Part shown: in pieces, positions 48,617 through 58,933 of the stretch
Position numbering within the stretch: the first letter of the stretch is position 1
Layout: every line of letters begins with the position of its first letter
Origin: Unio delphinus
Taxonomy: Eukaryota; Mollusca; Bivalvia; Unionida; Unionidae
DNA length: 64,000 bases
Direction: 5' to 3'
NCBI GenBank assembly: GCA_029339505.1
Contig: JAQISU010000109.1
Coordinates: 1,268,001-1,332,000 of the forward strand
The notes under the pieces: model-generated
What the model saw: the letters and a program-made list of their open reading frames with translations, nothing else
Databases searched by the model: none
Told to the model about the DNA's origin: nothing
Translations under genes and position numbers: made by a program

Positions 48617-49049
48617 GACTACCAGGAACCCCGTATTCATGGTACAGCGGAAATGGTCTGTGAATCCCAATAACAGTTTACTAGTTGAGGAATCTTTGAC
48701 TCCTATGTCAAATTTTGATTTACTTGATGCTGCTCAAAAAAAAAAACTGTCGATTAAAAACTTCAGAGGTGTCTTTATCAAAGATCAGTTGCCGGCACAA
48801 CCAAACAGCGCCGAAATCGGCATTATTAATCTCGATAACAGCACCGGACCTGGTACTCACTGGGTTGCATACGCGATTGATCCACGTGCAATTGTTTATT
48901 TCGATTCATATGGATTAGCGCCGCCGAAGGAATTTATGCGTTATATAAACCGGTTAAAAACTCCTCGTTGGTACTCAACGCTACGAACACAACAAATGAA
49001 TGACCCACCAATATTTCAACATCTGAAAAATCACCACATGTTGTCGTAA
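48588..49049 (+). CDS. Adenain-type cysteine protease, catalytic Cys not visible
   Basis: Adenovirus-protease/Ulp1-like enzyme that matures capsid proteins. The domain proper begins near 48704 (PMSNFDLLDAAQKKK). It has FRGVFIKDQLP and IINLDNSTGPGTHWVAYAID, with catalytic His in GTHW, then VYFDSYGLAPPKEFMRYI, with the Asp. In this family the Cys lies about 45-55 residues later in a CGH or CGxxC block. Here the frame reads NDPPIFQHLKNHHMLS and stops at 49047, so no Cys is present. The protein may be inactive, or a local change has removed the site. The true start is uncertain because the upstream frame overlaps the preceding gene. Confidence 0.75.
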   Translation: MGIKKRKGSKTTRNPVFMVQRKWSVNPNNSLLVEESLTPMSNFDLLDAAQKKKLSIKNFRGVFIKDQLPAQPNSAEIGIINLDNSTGPGTHWVAYAIDPRAIVYFDSYGLAPPKEFMRYINRLKTPRWYSTLRTQQMNDPPIFQHLKNHHMLS

Positions 49050-49071
49050 ATCAATACACTAAAAATCGCCT

Positions 49072-49084
49072 TTTATATATATAT

Positions 49085-49127
<43 letters not shown>
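49072..49127. repeat. (TA)n microsatellite between virion genes
   Basis: About 27 TA units, with one AAAT interruption, lie between protease and fibre-like gene. It forms part of the extended TATATAATAAC start motif of the next gene. Confidence 0.95.
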
Positions 49128-49130
<3 letters not shown>

Positions 49131-49132
49131 AC

Positions 49133-50121
49133 ATGATTGATATTTGGGGACGACCTCTATCACCATCGAAGAAATCCGATGGCACTGCAACCGGTGATAT
49201 AAAAAAAATCGAATATGAAATAGCTGAGACATTGAACTTAGCATGTGTTGATCCTAATGAAATAGTTGTATTTCAAGATCGTCAGGGCAAATTGAAAACT
49301 AGTAATGTTTCCCTTGATGATATTTTAGTTAAACAACGAGACGCAGCAGAAAATACTATCGCGTTGTTTTCCAATCAGGGTAAACTCAAACCAGGCGTAC
49401 TTATGTCAACAATCTCAGATAAAACATTAACACTCGATAACACGGCAAATTCATTAAAATCGCTCAATGATAAATATGATGATCATGTAACTTAATTTAC
49501 TGATTTACTAAAATCCATCAAGGACAATATTGATAAACCCGTGTTAGAATTCTTTGGTAATCCTCCAGTGACCACACCGAAGCTCACAGAGATAAAACTT
49601 CTATGTTGGAACTAGCAACACTTCAATCTAAAATTGAAGATAACGGAAAACAGTTTTCAAATTTTCGTAAAAATATTATAGATAACTTTTTTGGAGCCGC
49701 ATTCGAAAAACTTGATATAATACTCCCGGATATTAAAAGATTCATCGATGAGACGAAAAAAATCATCGAGGCAATCAAAATTGATTTTCCGAGGATGATA
49801 ACAATCATTGAGAAAACAAAAATTCCTCATGAGAAAACCAACAACGTAGTATACACGATCCAACACAGATCATTTGCGTGGACTCCTACAGACAATATAC
49901 TAAGTATCACTGCAACCGTCAAAGGAATTTATCGATTAACACTAGTAACACCGACTCAATTTAATATATCATCGTTAAGTTCATCTGGGGTCAATAATAC
50001 GATATCAACAATCATCGACAAGGATACAAATGAAAGATTCACGATAGCATTTACTGATAAGAATTTGGCTAGTGTTTCAGTATCATGGTATATGGAATTC
50101 GTTGCGGATTTAAGTATATAA
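49133..50121 (+). pseudogene. Coiled-coil protein, possible fibre
   Basis: The ATG at 49133 directly follows TATATAATAAC. The first frame (120 codons) starts MIDIWGRPLSPSKKSDGTAT, contains VFQDRQGKLKTSNVSLDDIL and stops at 49493-49495. A second frame, 49603-50121, holds a helical segment KRFIDETKKIIEAIKIDF and then a beta-rich C-terminus: NILSITATVKGIYRLTLVTP ... SVSWYMEFVADLSI. At least one stop and one frame change separate them. The N-terminal coil followed by a small beta-rich C-terminal domain is the layout of a trimeric spike or fibre; that reading is inference. I know no named family for it. Confidence 0.5.
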
Positions 50122-50142
50122 TTAAATCGCTAGCTGTTCCAA

Positions 50143-50757
50143 ATGAAATCTGTTATAATAAATAAAATGTCCTCACTGTTGACTTCGTCATCAACGGTAC
50201 CATCGGTATCTCAATACCGCTATGATCAAGTCAGAGAATTTCAAACTAAACTCAAAACCCTCACTGAGGAGTATCAAAAAAAAATTAAAAAAAAATACCA
50301 ACGAAGAATCACCGCAGTTGATGTGACTGTATACTCGGTGAGTAGTGTAATCACCGGAGCCGGAATTATACTCTCCTCGGTGACAATGATTGCCCCGATA
50401 GCTGTTCCAATTTGCATATCAGCAGCGACAAAAAATCTCTGAAATAATTTCGATAATAACAAAAAATTATCATAATGCAGCCAGAGTAAACTGCAAGACT
50501 ACATAATTAAATTTCATGTTGTATCAACCGCGTACTCGCAATTATCCTCGTTGATATCGTCGTCGCTCGATGATACATTTATATCAGATAGTGAGTTCTC
50601 AGCGATGCTAAGTATTTATGATTCCGCGATGTCAAAATTAGAAATACAACATGAATATAATAACAATGACAACACCGCAAGAACTACTTCAACGAATAGT
50701 GGAGAACACAAACCCAGTACAAACAATCATGATCTCAATAACATCAACGAATCCTGA
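50143..50757 (+). pseudogene. Membrane protein of unknown function, two stops
   Basis: The frame starts MKSVIINKMSSLL, has a basic helical stretch KKIKKKYQRRITAVDV, and then a Gly/Ala/Ile-rich hydrophobic region VITGAGIILSSVTMIAPIAV (residues ~70-90), probably one or two membrane helices. Stops occur at 50440-50442 and 50473-50475, yet the same frame continues with SLDDTFISDSEFSAMLSIYD and ends at 50757. Basic helix, hydrophobic hairpin and 'ISDxEF' tail form a recurring Polinton gene product in my experience; no function is established. Its end overlaps the start of the penton-like gene. Confidence 0.55.
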
Positions 50758-52014
50758 ATTCAGTGTAAATTTCTCTACTCCGATTCCCGTGAAGGAGATC
50801 GCGTTAGCAAAACTACGAATGCATCACAGTTGGCCTAATATTAGGTCGGTAGCATTTGGCGGTCAACAACCGAATAATTCCTTGGTATTTGCGAATAAGA
50901 ATAAACCCGATCGATCTCCAGACTGGAACGTTGTTTCGATACCATCTGGATCTTACCAAATCAAACAAATCAATGCTGAATTAGCGCGTAGAATGAAATC
51001 CATTACCGGAACAGAATCGAAAATCGCTATAACAGTTCATGAGACGACACTATCACCTGCCATTGAGATAAACTCGTCTAGTTATGTCGTAGATATCTAT
51101 CAGAGTTCTATAAAAACAATACTAGGGTGGCCTGAAATCCCACCTCGACAAGTTAACATACCACCTGAACCACAAAAATCTGATTATATCACCGACAGAA
51201 TAAAATCTGATAATCCAGTATTAAGCTATAGCGGTTACAATAGGTTAAATTTTTTCACTGGAATGATAGATGACCACAACCGAAGATACTTCAAAACTCG
51301 ACATGATAAAATCACTGAAAATTTCACAGCGATGAATAATGATATTTCGCTGTTGTTAATATCTCTTAAATCCGGTACTCTCACCCGAGATGAATTTATC
51401 AGCGTTGTACAAACATGTAACAAAATCATCAATGATATGGAAACATTTCATTCGCAAATTATTCAAGAGGTATTAGGTGACATTAATTCTAAAACGAAAT
51501 CGGAGTTTGTGATAGTGTATAATATACGCGTAGAAATATTCCTGCGTTCAAACTACACGGATATAATATCTCAGAACTACAAAAATCTCTCAATGATGCC
51601 ATCGATGAAGGTTTCCAAAAAATCCATGACGCATGGAAACAATTAACACCACAACCACAAACAACTATCCTGACAAATAATAATGACCCAGACGGCGGTG
51701 GTAGGCATATTGTTCCTCAAAATGTGAATATATCCACGGTGATTGCATTGAATTTAGTATGTGATGTTATCGAAGGAAGCTATCAAATAAATCTCGAGCG
51801 ATCAAATAAAGCTCAGCAGGGATATATTTTATATTCTTTTGAACCAACAGCTCCTCCAGGATTTCTAATAATTGAGGATCCAACTAATCCAGTCTATATG
51901 CGATGTCATAATAATTCGCTAACGAGAATCAACTTCAAACTCAATGACCAGTCAAATAATCTAATTGATTTACAAGGTGAGGTGTTACAAATTAGTCTGT
52001 TTGTAAAGTCCTAA
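50666..52014 (+). pseudogene. Penton-like minor capsid protein, one frameshift, with an inserted helical segment
   Basis: The ATG at 50666 follows ATATAATAACA. N-terminal blocks are PVKEIALAKLRMHHSWPNIR, IPSGSYQIKQINAELARRM and VDIYQSSIKTILGW. The C-terminal blocks, in another frame from about 51570, are NISTVIALNLVCDVIEGSY, ILYSFEPTAPPGF, and NLIDLQGEVLQISLFVKS, ending at 52012-52014. This N/C pattern is the conserved second virion protein of invertebrate Polintons, which I take to be the single jelly-roll (penton) protein. Between LGW and VNIS lie about 170 residues (51190-51690) rich in helix (FTAMNNDISLLLISLKSGTL), which look like an insertion. The gene ends 38 bases before the right terminal repeat. 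Confidence 0.65.
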
Positions 52015-52051
52015 GGAATTTCATCGTAGCGATTTTCATCGTAAAAGAATT

Positions 52052-52218
52052 GTTGACCCATAGCAGCAGAGATTGTGAATGACAACGACAATGGCGTCTT
52101 TGGAGAAGCCTCAATTTACCGAATCGACGCTTTTTTTTTTTTTTACAATTTTCGAGGAAGCCTTAGATTGCCGAATCGACGCCTCTACAAGGTTGTCTGA
52201 TTCACCCTCTATGCTGCT
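52052..52218 (-). repeat. Right terminal inverted repeat
   Basis: Reverse complement of the left repeat with a few substitutions and a longer T run (52131-52144). It has the same internal arrangement, outer arm at 52200-52218 and inner arm at 52061-52080. Confidence 0.93.
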
Positions 52219-52223
52219 AGTTT
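52219..52223. repeat. Right target-site duplicate AGTTT
   Basis: Direct copy of 37692-37696 immediately outside the right terminal inverted repeat. Confidence 0.7.
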
Positions 52224-53907
52224 TGATCAATTTTTTCAGTAATATCACGCAAGTCTTACACAGCAAAATTTAAACTGAAAGTTGTACAGTTCACGTACGA
52301 GAAAGATGGAAATATGGCTGCTCACAGAAAATATGGTGTCAGAGAAAAATGTATCTGGAATTGGCTTAAAGCTAAGGTTGCATTATGCGCAACGAATACT
52401 AGCAACAACAAAGAACCAAAAAACAAATCGGGTTAAAGCTTTAGAACATTAATTAACATGTACATTGAATGCTTAACCATGTGACTCTTGTTGCAATGTA
52501 TATCACAACTAAAACAAGCATGCACTGTTTATTCAGCTGTGTCAATTTGATAATATAATACAGCAGTGCCCTGTAGATGAGAAAAATCACAATCATGTTA
52601 GCAACGATGATGCAATTTCATGATTGTCGGTAATATGGAATAAATACAGTGATATTATTAACATTCATGAAGCAGGAAGTTACTAATAATATACAAGAAG
52701 CCAAATTATTGACTTGGCCTCGTCTTATACTCTGAATCGACTTTTTGTATGGACATCGGATAGAAAATTTACAAAATTAGTGAATTTGACTTATACTCTG
52801 CATCGAATTATAGGCCAAAAAATACAGTAATGTTGTTGGCAGTATATTTGGACACGTAAAATCTTCTACGTATTCCAGAAGTAATCCAAGTCTTAATCGC
52901 ATCAACACAAGACAAAATTCAACAACTAATTGCATTGATCTTCGCCGTCCTTGAATTTCGCCATTACCACTACAATACGTTCTTATCTCGACTTCATCTA
53001 AGTTGTCGAATAATATATTGAATGTGTCTACATTTGGAATCCCTGTATAACAAAATAATCATATTTCACTGTTTTAGTATCTTCAGTGGTCAAATATGAC
53101 CTAATAACTTTCACACCAACTTCGTCTGTTGTCAATAAAATGTCAGTTGACATTTTAGGTTTTGGCATTTCAAATGTCATTTCAGTTTGTGTCATACAAC
53201 TTACTCCAATCTTTTCAATTTGTGTTTTTTCATTAAAACATGAACTTACTGTACCATCATTAATACATCCCTCAAAGTCATGAAACATAAGCGACACACT
53301 TCAACTGTTACACTTTAATGAAAATGGTGTCTTCAAATACTCTTCCTTTGGTGAATGTTCTTCAACTTCTGGTTGAATTTCAACCTGCTGTTGTTACTCA
53401 TAGATCTAAAATACGAAAAATTCTTCTATTTAAAAAATTGCTCGAATAGTTTTTTTGGTTTATTTTTTATCAGTAAAATTGTTTCTAGTAAGACGTCGTA
53501 CATAATTATTTCGCCCAAAAATCCTAGGCCCAAGTTCAAACAAAAAATGGTTGACACGTGCATTTTTTTTAATTGCAAATAACCTTATAAAGTTTCGTTT
53601 TTAGCAAATGTACACATTTTCGTGTGACGTTGACATACATTTGATTTTTTTTCGAGGTATGACGAAGTAAGTTCAAATAGGTTCATGTTGGGGTTACGTT
53701 TCTTGAACAAAACGAAATGTTGCTTCCAGTTCTTATATGCATAATATATTTTTTATTCTTTTCGTTAAAGATTAATATTTTATCTTAAACCGATTTCGGC
53801 ATTCCCGGCTTTCATCGCCTACCAGCCAAGATTAGGCAAACGCAACTTGAAAACAGGTCCATTCTTTGTGAGATCTTGTATGAGAAAAGACATCATAGTA
53901 AGTGATC
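52224..53907. other. Right flank of the Polinton, mostly unrecognised
   Basis: A minus-strand ORF at 53028-53297 (SCMTQTEMTFEMPKPKMSTD..., DEVGVKVIRSYLTTEDTKTV) has a protein-like residue mix and its frame is open further upstream apart from one stop. It may be an eroded exon or transposase, but no domain was recognised. 52725-52832 (TTATACTCTGAATCGACTTT) looks like a short dispersed repeat related to 36525-36560. Confidence 0.35.
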
Positions 53908-54913
53908 ATCATCATCGGTCTCTTGACCTAGTGTGGCCGTTGAGGCACTGTGCTGCTTAACATCTGACTAGTTCCTTCTACTTGACTCCATCATGTGCCA
54001 ATGCCTGTGTCTGTGCAAAACATTTTCTGGTCCATTCTGTGATGTTGTCACTCCACTTTTTTCTCTGTCTGCCTCTCCTTCTACCACCTTGGACACTACC
54101 CTGCAGTACTGTTGTGGATAGACTGTTGGCTCTAGTGACATGGTCATACCATTTCAGCTTTCTCTTTTTGACAATGGTGAGGAGGTCTTCATAATGGCCT
54201 ACTTTGTGCCTGATGGTGTTGCGCACTTCTTCATTTCTGATGTGGTCCTTGTAAGAGATGCCAAGGATGGTTCTGTAGCATCTCATTTCAAGTGCCTGAA
54301 TTCTTCGTTGTAATTCTGTTGTCAGTGTCCATTCCTCACATGAATACAGAACGAATGAGATGACTAGTGCTCTCAATAGTCTGATTTTAGTTTTCAGACA
54401 GATATTCTTGTCTCTCCAGATGGGTCTTAGCTTTGACATAGCTGTCGTTGTTTGTGCTGCTTGTGTCAAAATTTCTGCTTTTGATCCCTCTTCTGTGATT
54501 ATGGAACCAAGATATCTGAATTGGCCCACGGTCTCCAGTTCCTGTCCTCTGACTTTAATCTTGGTTGAAATTTGTTTGGCACTGTTTGTCATCAGCTTTG
54601 TCTTCTTGGCACTTATCTCCATGTCAAATCTGGAAGATGTTTTATCCAGGTTCTTCTCTAAGGTGGCAAGCTCATCTTCACTGCCTGCCAGACAATCAAT
54701 CTTGTCTGGTGATGTTACGCCCTCCAATGCTGACTGTCCCAAAGTGGTTTTCCAGGGCTTAGCTCATGATGCGCTCTAAGTAGATGTTGAAAAGCGTGGG
54801 TGACAGGAGACAGCCTTGCCGTACTCCAACTGTAGTCTTGAACCAGTCCCCCACAGAACCTTGAGCAATTACTGCACTGGTAGCCTTGGCGTACAGCTGC
54901 TTGATGGTGTTGG
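53908..54913 (-). pseudogene. RTE-like LINE, 3' part
   Basis: The 254-codon minus-strand ORF at 53978-54742 reads TVGQFRYLGSIITEEGSKAE, RLLRALVISFVLYSCEEWTL, MRCYRTILGISYKDHIRNEE and KRKLKWYDHVTRANSL. These are the thumb and C-terminal blocks of RTE-clade endonuclease/reverse transcriptases. Further upstream the minus strand has VGVRQGCLLSPTLFNIYLER (the palm block) as an inverted duplicate. The 3' end is a GAT-rich tail (ATC run at 53908-53919), typical for RTE elements. The gene is 5'-truncated at the fold-back point (54913). Confidence 0.85.
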
Positions 54914-55318
54914 GTCAAAAGATGACCAACACCATCAAGCAGCTGTACGCCAGTGCAGTAACTGCTCAAGGTGCGGTAGGGGACTGGTTCAAGACAACAG
55001 TTGGAGTACGGCAAGGCTGTCTCCTGTCACCCACGCTTTTCAACATCTACTTAGAGCGCATCATGAGCAAAGCCCTGGAAAACCACTTTGGGACAGTCAG
55101 AATTGAAGGGCATAACATCACCAGCCTCCGCTTTGCAGACGACATTGATGGTCTGGCAGGCAGTAATGACGAGGTTGCCACATTAGTGAATAACCTGGAT
55201 GAAACATCTTCCAGATTTGACATGGACATAAGTGACGAGAAAACAAAGCTGATGACAAAAAGTGGCAAACAAATCTCAAAAAGATTAAAGTCAGAGGAGA
55301 GGAACTGGAAACACTGGA
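54526..55318. repeat. Fold-back inverted repeat of two RTE copies
   Basis: Arms 54526-54913 and 54926-55318 meet at the central GATGGTGTTGG ... CCAACACCATC with a 12-base spacer. The left arm has lost or the right arm gained small segments (for example CTTTGCAGACGACAT at 55133 is absent on the left). Confidence 0.9.
54926..55318 (+). pseudogene. RTE-like LINE, inverted partial copy (fold-back partner)
   Basis: Plus-strand frame 54886-55350 carries VGVRQGCLLSPTLFNIYLER, then LRFADDIDGLAGSNDEVATL with the reverse-transcriptase catalytic FADD box, and EKTKLMTKSGKQISKRLKSE. It matches the reverse complement of 54526-54913 at about 85-90 percent identity (by eye) and stops abruptly at 55318. Confidence 0.85.
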
Positions 55319-55448
55319 GTAGAAAGGTGCATTTCCGATTTCTCACGTAGTAGGCGATTTACGTTTTGTTTGATTAAATTCGTTTTGGAATTAATTAAAA
55401 CAGATGTTTCATGGACCGCCACATTCCGCGTTAACTTTTTAGATATCG

Positions 55449-55745
55449 TTTATTTGTACGTACCCCAAAGACTATATTTTCCAGATGAAAATCCGTGATT
55501 ATCGGCTTTCAATTTTTTTTTAAAAGCTTCCGTTCTTTGGTTTGATAATTTTGGGCACTGTGCAAATGTGCTTTTTTAAATAGCCTTACATGTTATGCAA
55601 CTTTTCATATAACATCTCGAGACCAAGTCTGATTACTATTATTTCGTTTTTTTATTATCTTTTTTTTTCGTGGGTCTGTACGTGCTACCCAATACACGTA
55701 TTTATTTTTTCATAAAGTCTTTATTCAATATTTACATGTTAAAAT
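55449..55745 (+). repeat. Direct repeat, left copy
   Basis: TTTGTACGTACCCCAAAGAC, TATATTTTCCAGATGAAAAT and AAAGCTTCCGTTCTTTGG are shared, in the same orientation and order, with 61249-61520. Its end, TAAAGTCTTTATTCAATATT, is also shared. Confidence 0.85.
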
Positions 55746-55810
55746 GTACAAGTGATGTTGATTCTCCCATCTGCACCCATACTAGATTCTCATACACGCA
55801 TTTTCACAAA

Positions 55811-55819
55811 CATATATAT

Positions 55820-55888
<69 letters not shown>
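55811..55888. repeat. (TA)n microsatellite
   Basis: About 37 TA units with one GA interruption. Confidence 0.97.
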
Positions 55889-55890
<2 letters not shown>

Positions 55891-56306
55891 TAGATATGCA
55901 CACTCACTACCCATACAGACATTTAAAAACTTATATACACACAAATGTACATAGTGGTAGAGCACAAAGCTTATACACAAAAATGTTATAAAAATTTAGT
56001 TTGCGAAACATAATAAATGTATACGAATATAAAATTATTGAAATTATTAATTAATTTGTAAAATTAGAGGCATTGTATTAATAAAACTGCAAAGTATATT
56101 CAAAATTATATCGACACAAGACTTTTAGACCGGTGAAGTGCAGGAAATGCTCGAGCAGTTAGCACGTGCAGCTTGAGGTTTTCATAACATGTAGACCGGT
56201 AGACGTGGATTAAAACATGGTGGCAAAAGAGCTGTTTACTGTGTGCTAAGGAGAGATTCAAGGATTATATATAACTGGATTTATCTAAACGAAAGGTAAT
56301 GTAGCA

Positions 56307-57368
56307 TTATTCTAAACTTATATCAATCTCTAATTCAAAATTGAAGAGAGAACAGAATAATCCAGCTAAACACCATTTATCTATGAAGTGAACTATGTTA
56401 AGTCTGGAAAAGTCAGTTCTGAATCTAAATTTTAATCGGGAAAGGAAGAAGGATAATAAGGTTTGACTTGTTACCACTTCTTTATTATAATATGCTTGTA
56501 TACGTTTTATCCATATAGCATATTTATATTCAGCACATAATAAAAGGCACAAGTCCTCGAATTCGGGTTCCCGGAACGAGGCCACATTCGGTATAAGACC
56601 GAATTTAAGGAAAGTATAAAAGGTATTGAAAGAGTTTTTTGAAAGATTTTTCAACCATTTAATAATCAGATGTTGTAAAGGGAGTATTAATTTACATTCA
56701 AAAAATAAATGATCAATCGTTTCTATGCCACCGCAAAAAGTGCATAACTTAGATTTAGAAATTTTTTTTAAGAACATGTTGTAGTTAACAAGTAAAATGT
56801 CATGTATGGTTTTAAAACACACATCTCGAGTAATGGGGTCTAAAAATTTATTATGTAAGTTTTTCCATATGTTGTCAAAATTTAAATCATATAATTTGGT
56901 TATTTTGGGTTGGAGGATATAGTTTCGTAATTGTCGTTGGTAAAAGATTTTTGTAGGAACTTAACCAAACTCGAGATCGGGATTATTTTCATGAAAAGTT
57001 TTGAAAATGGTTATGCAGTTTTGATAAAATTCTGGTACATGGAGCGTATGGGTAAATTTGTTAAGGCCTAAATTTGGGTTGAAAAATCGTAATTGTAAAC
57101 CTATCCAATACCTTGCAAAATCTTTCCATTTGGCTGAATATTCATCATCGAGTAGTCTTTTTTATGTGTTGTATGCGCATTGCTTGAATTTTGCATTTCA
57201 AATGGGTAATATTCAACCCCCAATCACAAAGGGGGTTGATACTTAGTGCTCTAGCAAGGGGTTCGAATTTTGAATTCCACAAAAAGGTGAAGATATTTCT
57301 ATTTATTAAAATTTCATAGTGTTTAGGTAGATCAGTCACGGTTGCAGTATACCAAATTTTGCTGCAAG
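56307..57368 (-). pseudogene. Tx1/L1-like LINE ORF2, C-terminal part
   Basis: The minus-strand frame 56307-56822 reads KLCTFCGGIETIDHLFFECK (C..C..H..C zinc knuckle), the C-terminal knuckle of Tx1/L1-type ORF2 proteins, and ends SLFNFELEIDISLE. Between 56823 and 57368 the frame is interrupted, but NIFTFLWNSKFEPLARALSI (57145-57339) belongs to the same connection region. It continues ORF2 after the reverse transcriptase. Confidence 0.8.
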
Positions 57369-58453
57369 CTAAAAGATTAATAACGTGGGACTTAGAAATA
57401 AGAGGTAAATTTCTACGTTTCCATAGTAATAGTGTATTCGTAAGTTTAGTAACATTTTTATTCCAGTGATCATCGTTTTTTTTCTGTCAATCCAAGAAAT
57501 GCCAAAAGGGTGATCACTGCGGTTACGCCATTTTCCCATGAACATACCGTTTGATTTGCTGTAATTTATCTTAGCACCAGAAGTACGATCGTACATACGA
57601 GACCAAAATAAATACCGTTCGATCGATTTGTCCGTGCAACAGAAACCTGTACTATCATCCGCGTAAAGGGAGATCTTACAGGCCTCTGTTGCACCTGGCA
57701 CCTGAATACCTATAATTTCTGGGTCGTTTCGAATTTTGATTGCAAATGGCTCGTACACTATTACATATAAAAGAGGGGAAAGACTGCAACCTTGACGAAC
57801 TCCTCTTGAAATTAAAAAGGGGTCCGAAATAAAATTATTAACTATAACTGATGAACTAATATCAGTATAGAAAATTGAAATCCATTTAATGAAATCGGGG
57901 TGAAACCCAAAAGACTCCAATGTTTTTAACATAAATTTGTAATTTACCCTACCAAATGCCTTTTCTTGATCTAACGATATAAATGCACATGATAATTTTT
58001 TTTGTTCTATAAAGTCACAGATGTTTCGTATAAGGTGACCATTGTCAAAAATAGATCGAACCTTAACTCCACATGTTTGATCTATGTGTATTATTTTGGA
58101 CATGACATGTCCAAGTCTATTAGTGATAATTTTAGATAAAATTTTGTAGTCTAAATTTAATAGGGAGATAGGTCTCCAATTTTTCATATTGATTGAATTT
58201 TGCGGATCCTTTCATAATAAGGTAATATAGGATACTTTTTGTGAATCGGACATAGTGTCGATTCAAAGATCAAATTGTATAAGCGGACTAGTGTGTCGCC
58301 TAAATATTCAAAGAACGTGACGTAAAATTCTTTTGTGAGACCGTCAGGTCTCGGTGATTTATTGGGTTTCATCATATTTAAAGATTTCAAAATTTCTGTT
58401 TTAGTAATAGGTCTAGTAAGGAATTGATTGTCCTCAGCGTTTAACTGAGGCAA
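57369..58453 (-). pseudogene. Tx1/L1-like LINE ORF2, reverse-transcriptase domain
   Basis: Minus-strand frame 57369-58187 holds MKNWRPISLLNLDYKILSKI, CAFISLDQEKAFGRVNY, VRQGCSLSPLLYVIVYEPFA and the catalytic SLYADDSTGFC (YADD encoded at 57654-57665). The preceding ORF 58184-58453 has KSLNMMKPNKSPRPDGLTKE, where the usual P-G-P-D is P-R-P-D. A frame change near 58187 separates the two. The polymerase copies the LINE RNA into DNA at the nick made by the endonuclease. Confidence 0.9.
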
Positions 58454-58933
58454 TCCAGTTAGAAATTCTTTAAATAATTCTTCATCAATAGATTCAGAGG
58501 TAAATAAATTTGAATAAAACTTTTCAAAACATTTTAAAATATCAGCACTAGAATTATAGTTGAAGTTATTATATTCAATTTCAGTGATGGTTTTCTGGGA
58601 ACCCTTTTTATTTTCTAATTGAAAGTAGAATTAGCTCGGTTTTTCATTATTGTCTGAACTTTTTGCTTTACTACTAATTACTGATCCTATATAGTTTTCA
58701 TTTTGCAATTCTTTGATGGCCATCCGGAGTTCTTGTAGTTGCAAGAAAAGTTCTTCTTTATTGGTTAAATCATAGTTTTGTCTTAGATATTGTTTTTTTT
58801 TCAACGATTTAATTGCAAGGTTTTTCATTTTTGACAGTTCTTTCGAATATCGAACAATTTCTTCTTTAATTTTGAGTTTTAGCTCATCCCAATATTCTAA
58901 CGTGAGGTTATGATGTTTTAGTTCTCTCTGAAT
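58454..58933 (-). pseudogene. Tx1/L1-like LINE ORF2, linker region
   Basis: Lysine- and glutamate-rich helical segment; 58631-58828 reads MKNLAIKSLKKKQYLRQNYD... and ends at a stop. It joins endonuclease and reverse transcriptase in the same order as in intact elements. Confidence 0.7.

Larger units (their letters stand above)
37697..52218. mobile_element. Maverick/Polinton DNA transposon, complete in outline but decayed
   Basis: The 14,522-bp element is bounded by ~165-bp terminal inverted repeats starting AGCAGCA and flanked by AGTTT on both sides. It carries the Polinton hallmark set: an RVE-family integrase, protein-primed-type DNA polymerase B, an A32/FtsK-like packaging ATPase, an adenain-like cysteine protease, a major capsid protein and a penton-like minor capsid protein, plus several accessory genes. 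Almost all coding sequence is intact in length but interrupted by point stops and by frameshifts, many in A runs. The element therefore looks non-autonomous now, although no large deletion or rearrangement is seen. Polintons replicate by integrase and polymerase and are thought to be able to form virions (family knowledge). Confidence 0.95.

Noticed and set aside
54360..54779. Plus-strand ORF of 139 codons
   Set aside because: Antisense of the RTE-like reverse-transcriptase ORF.
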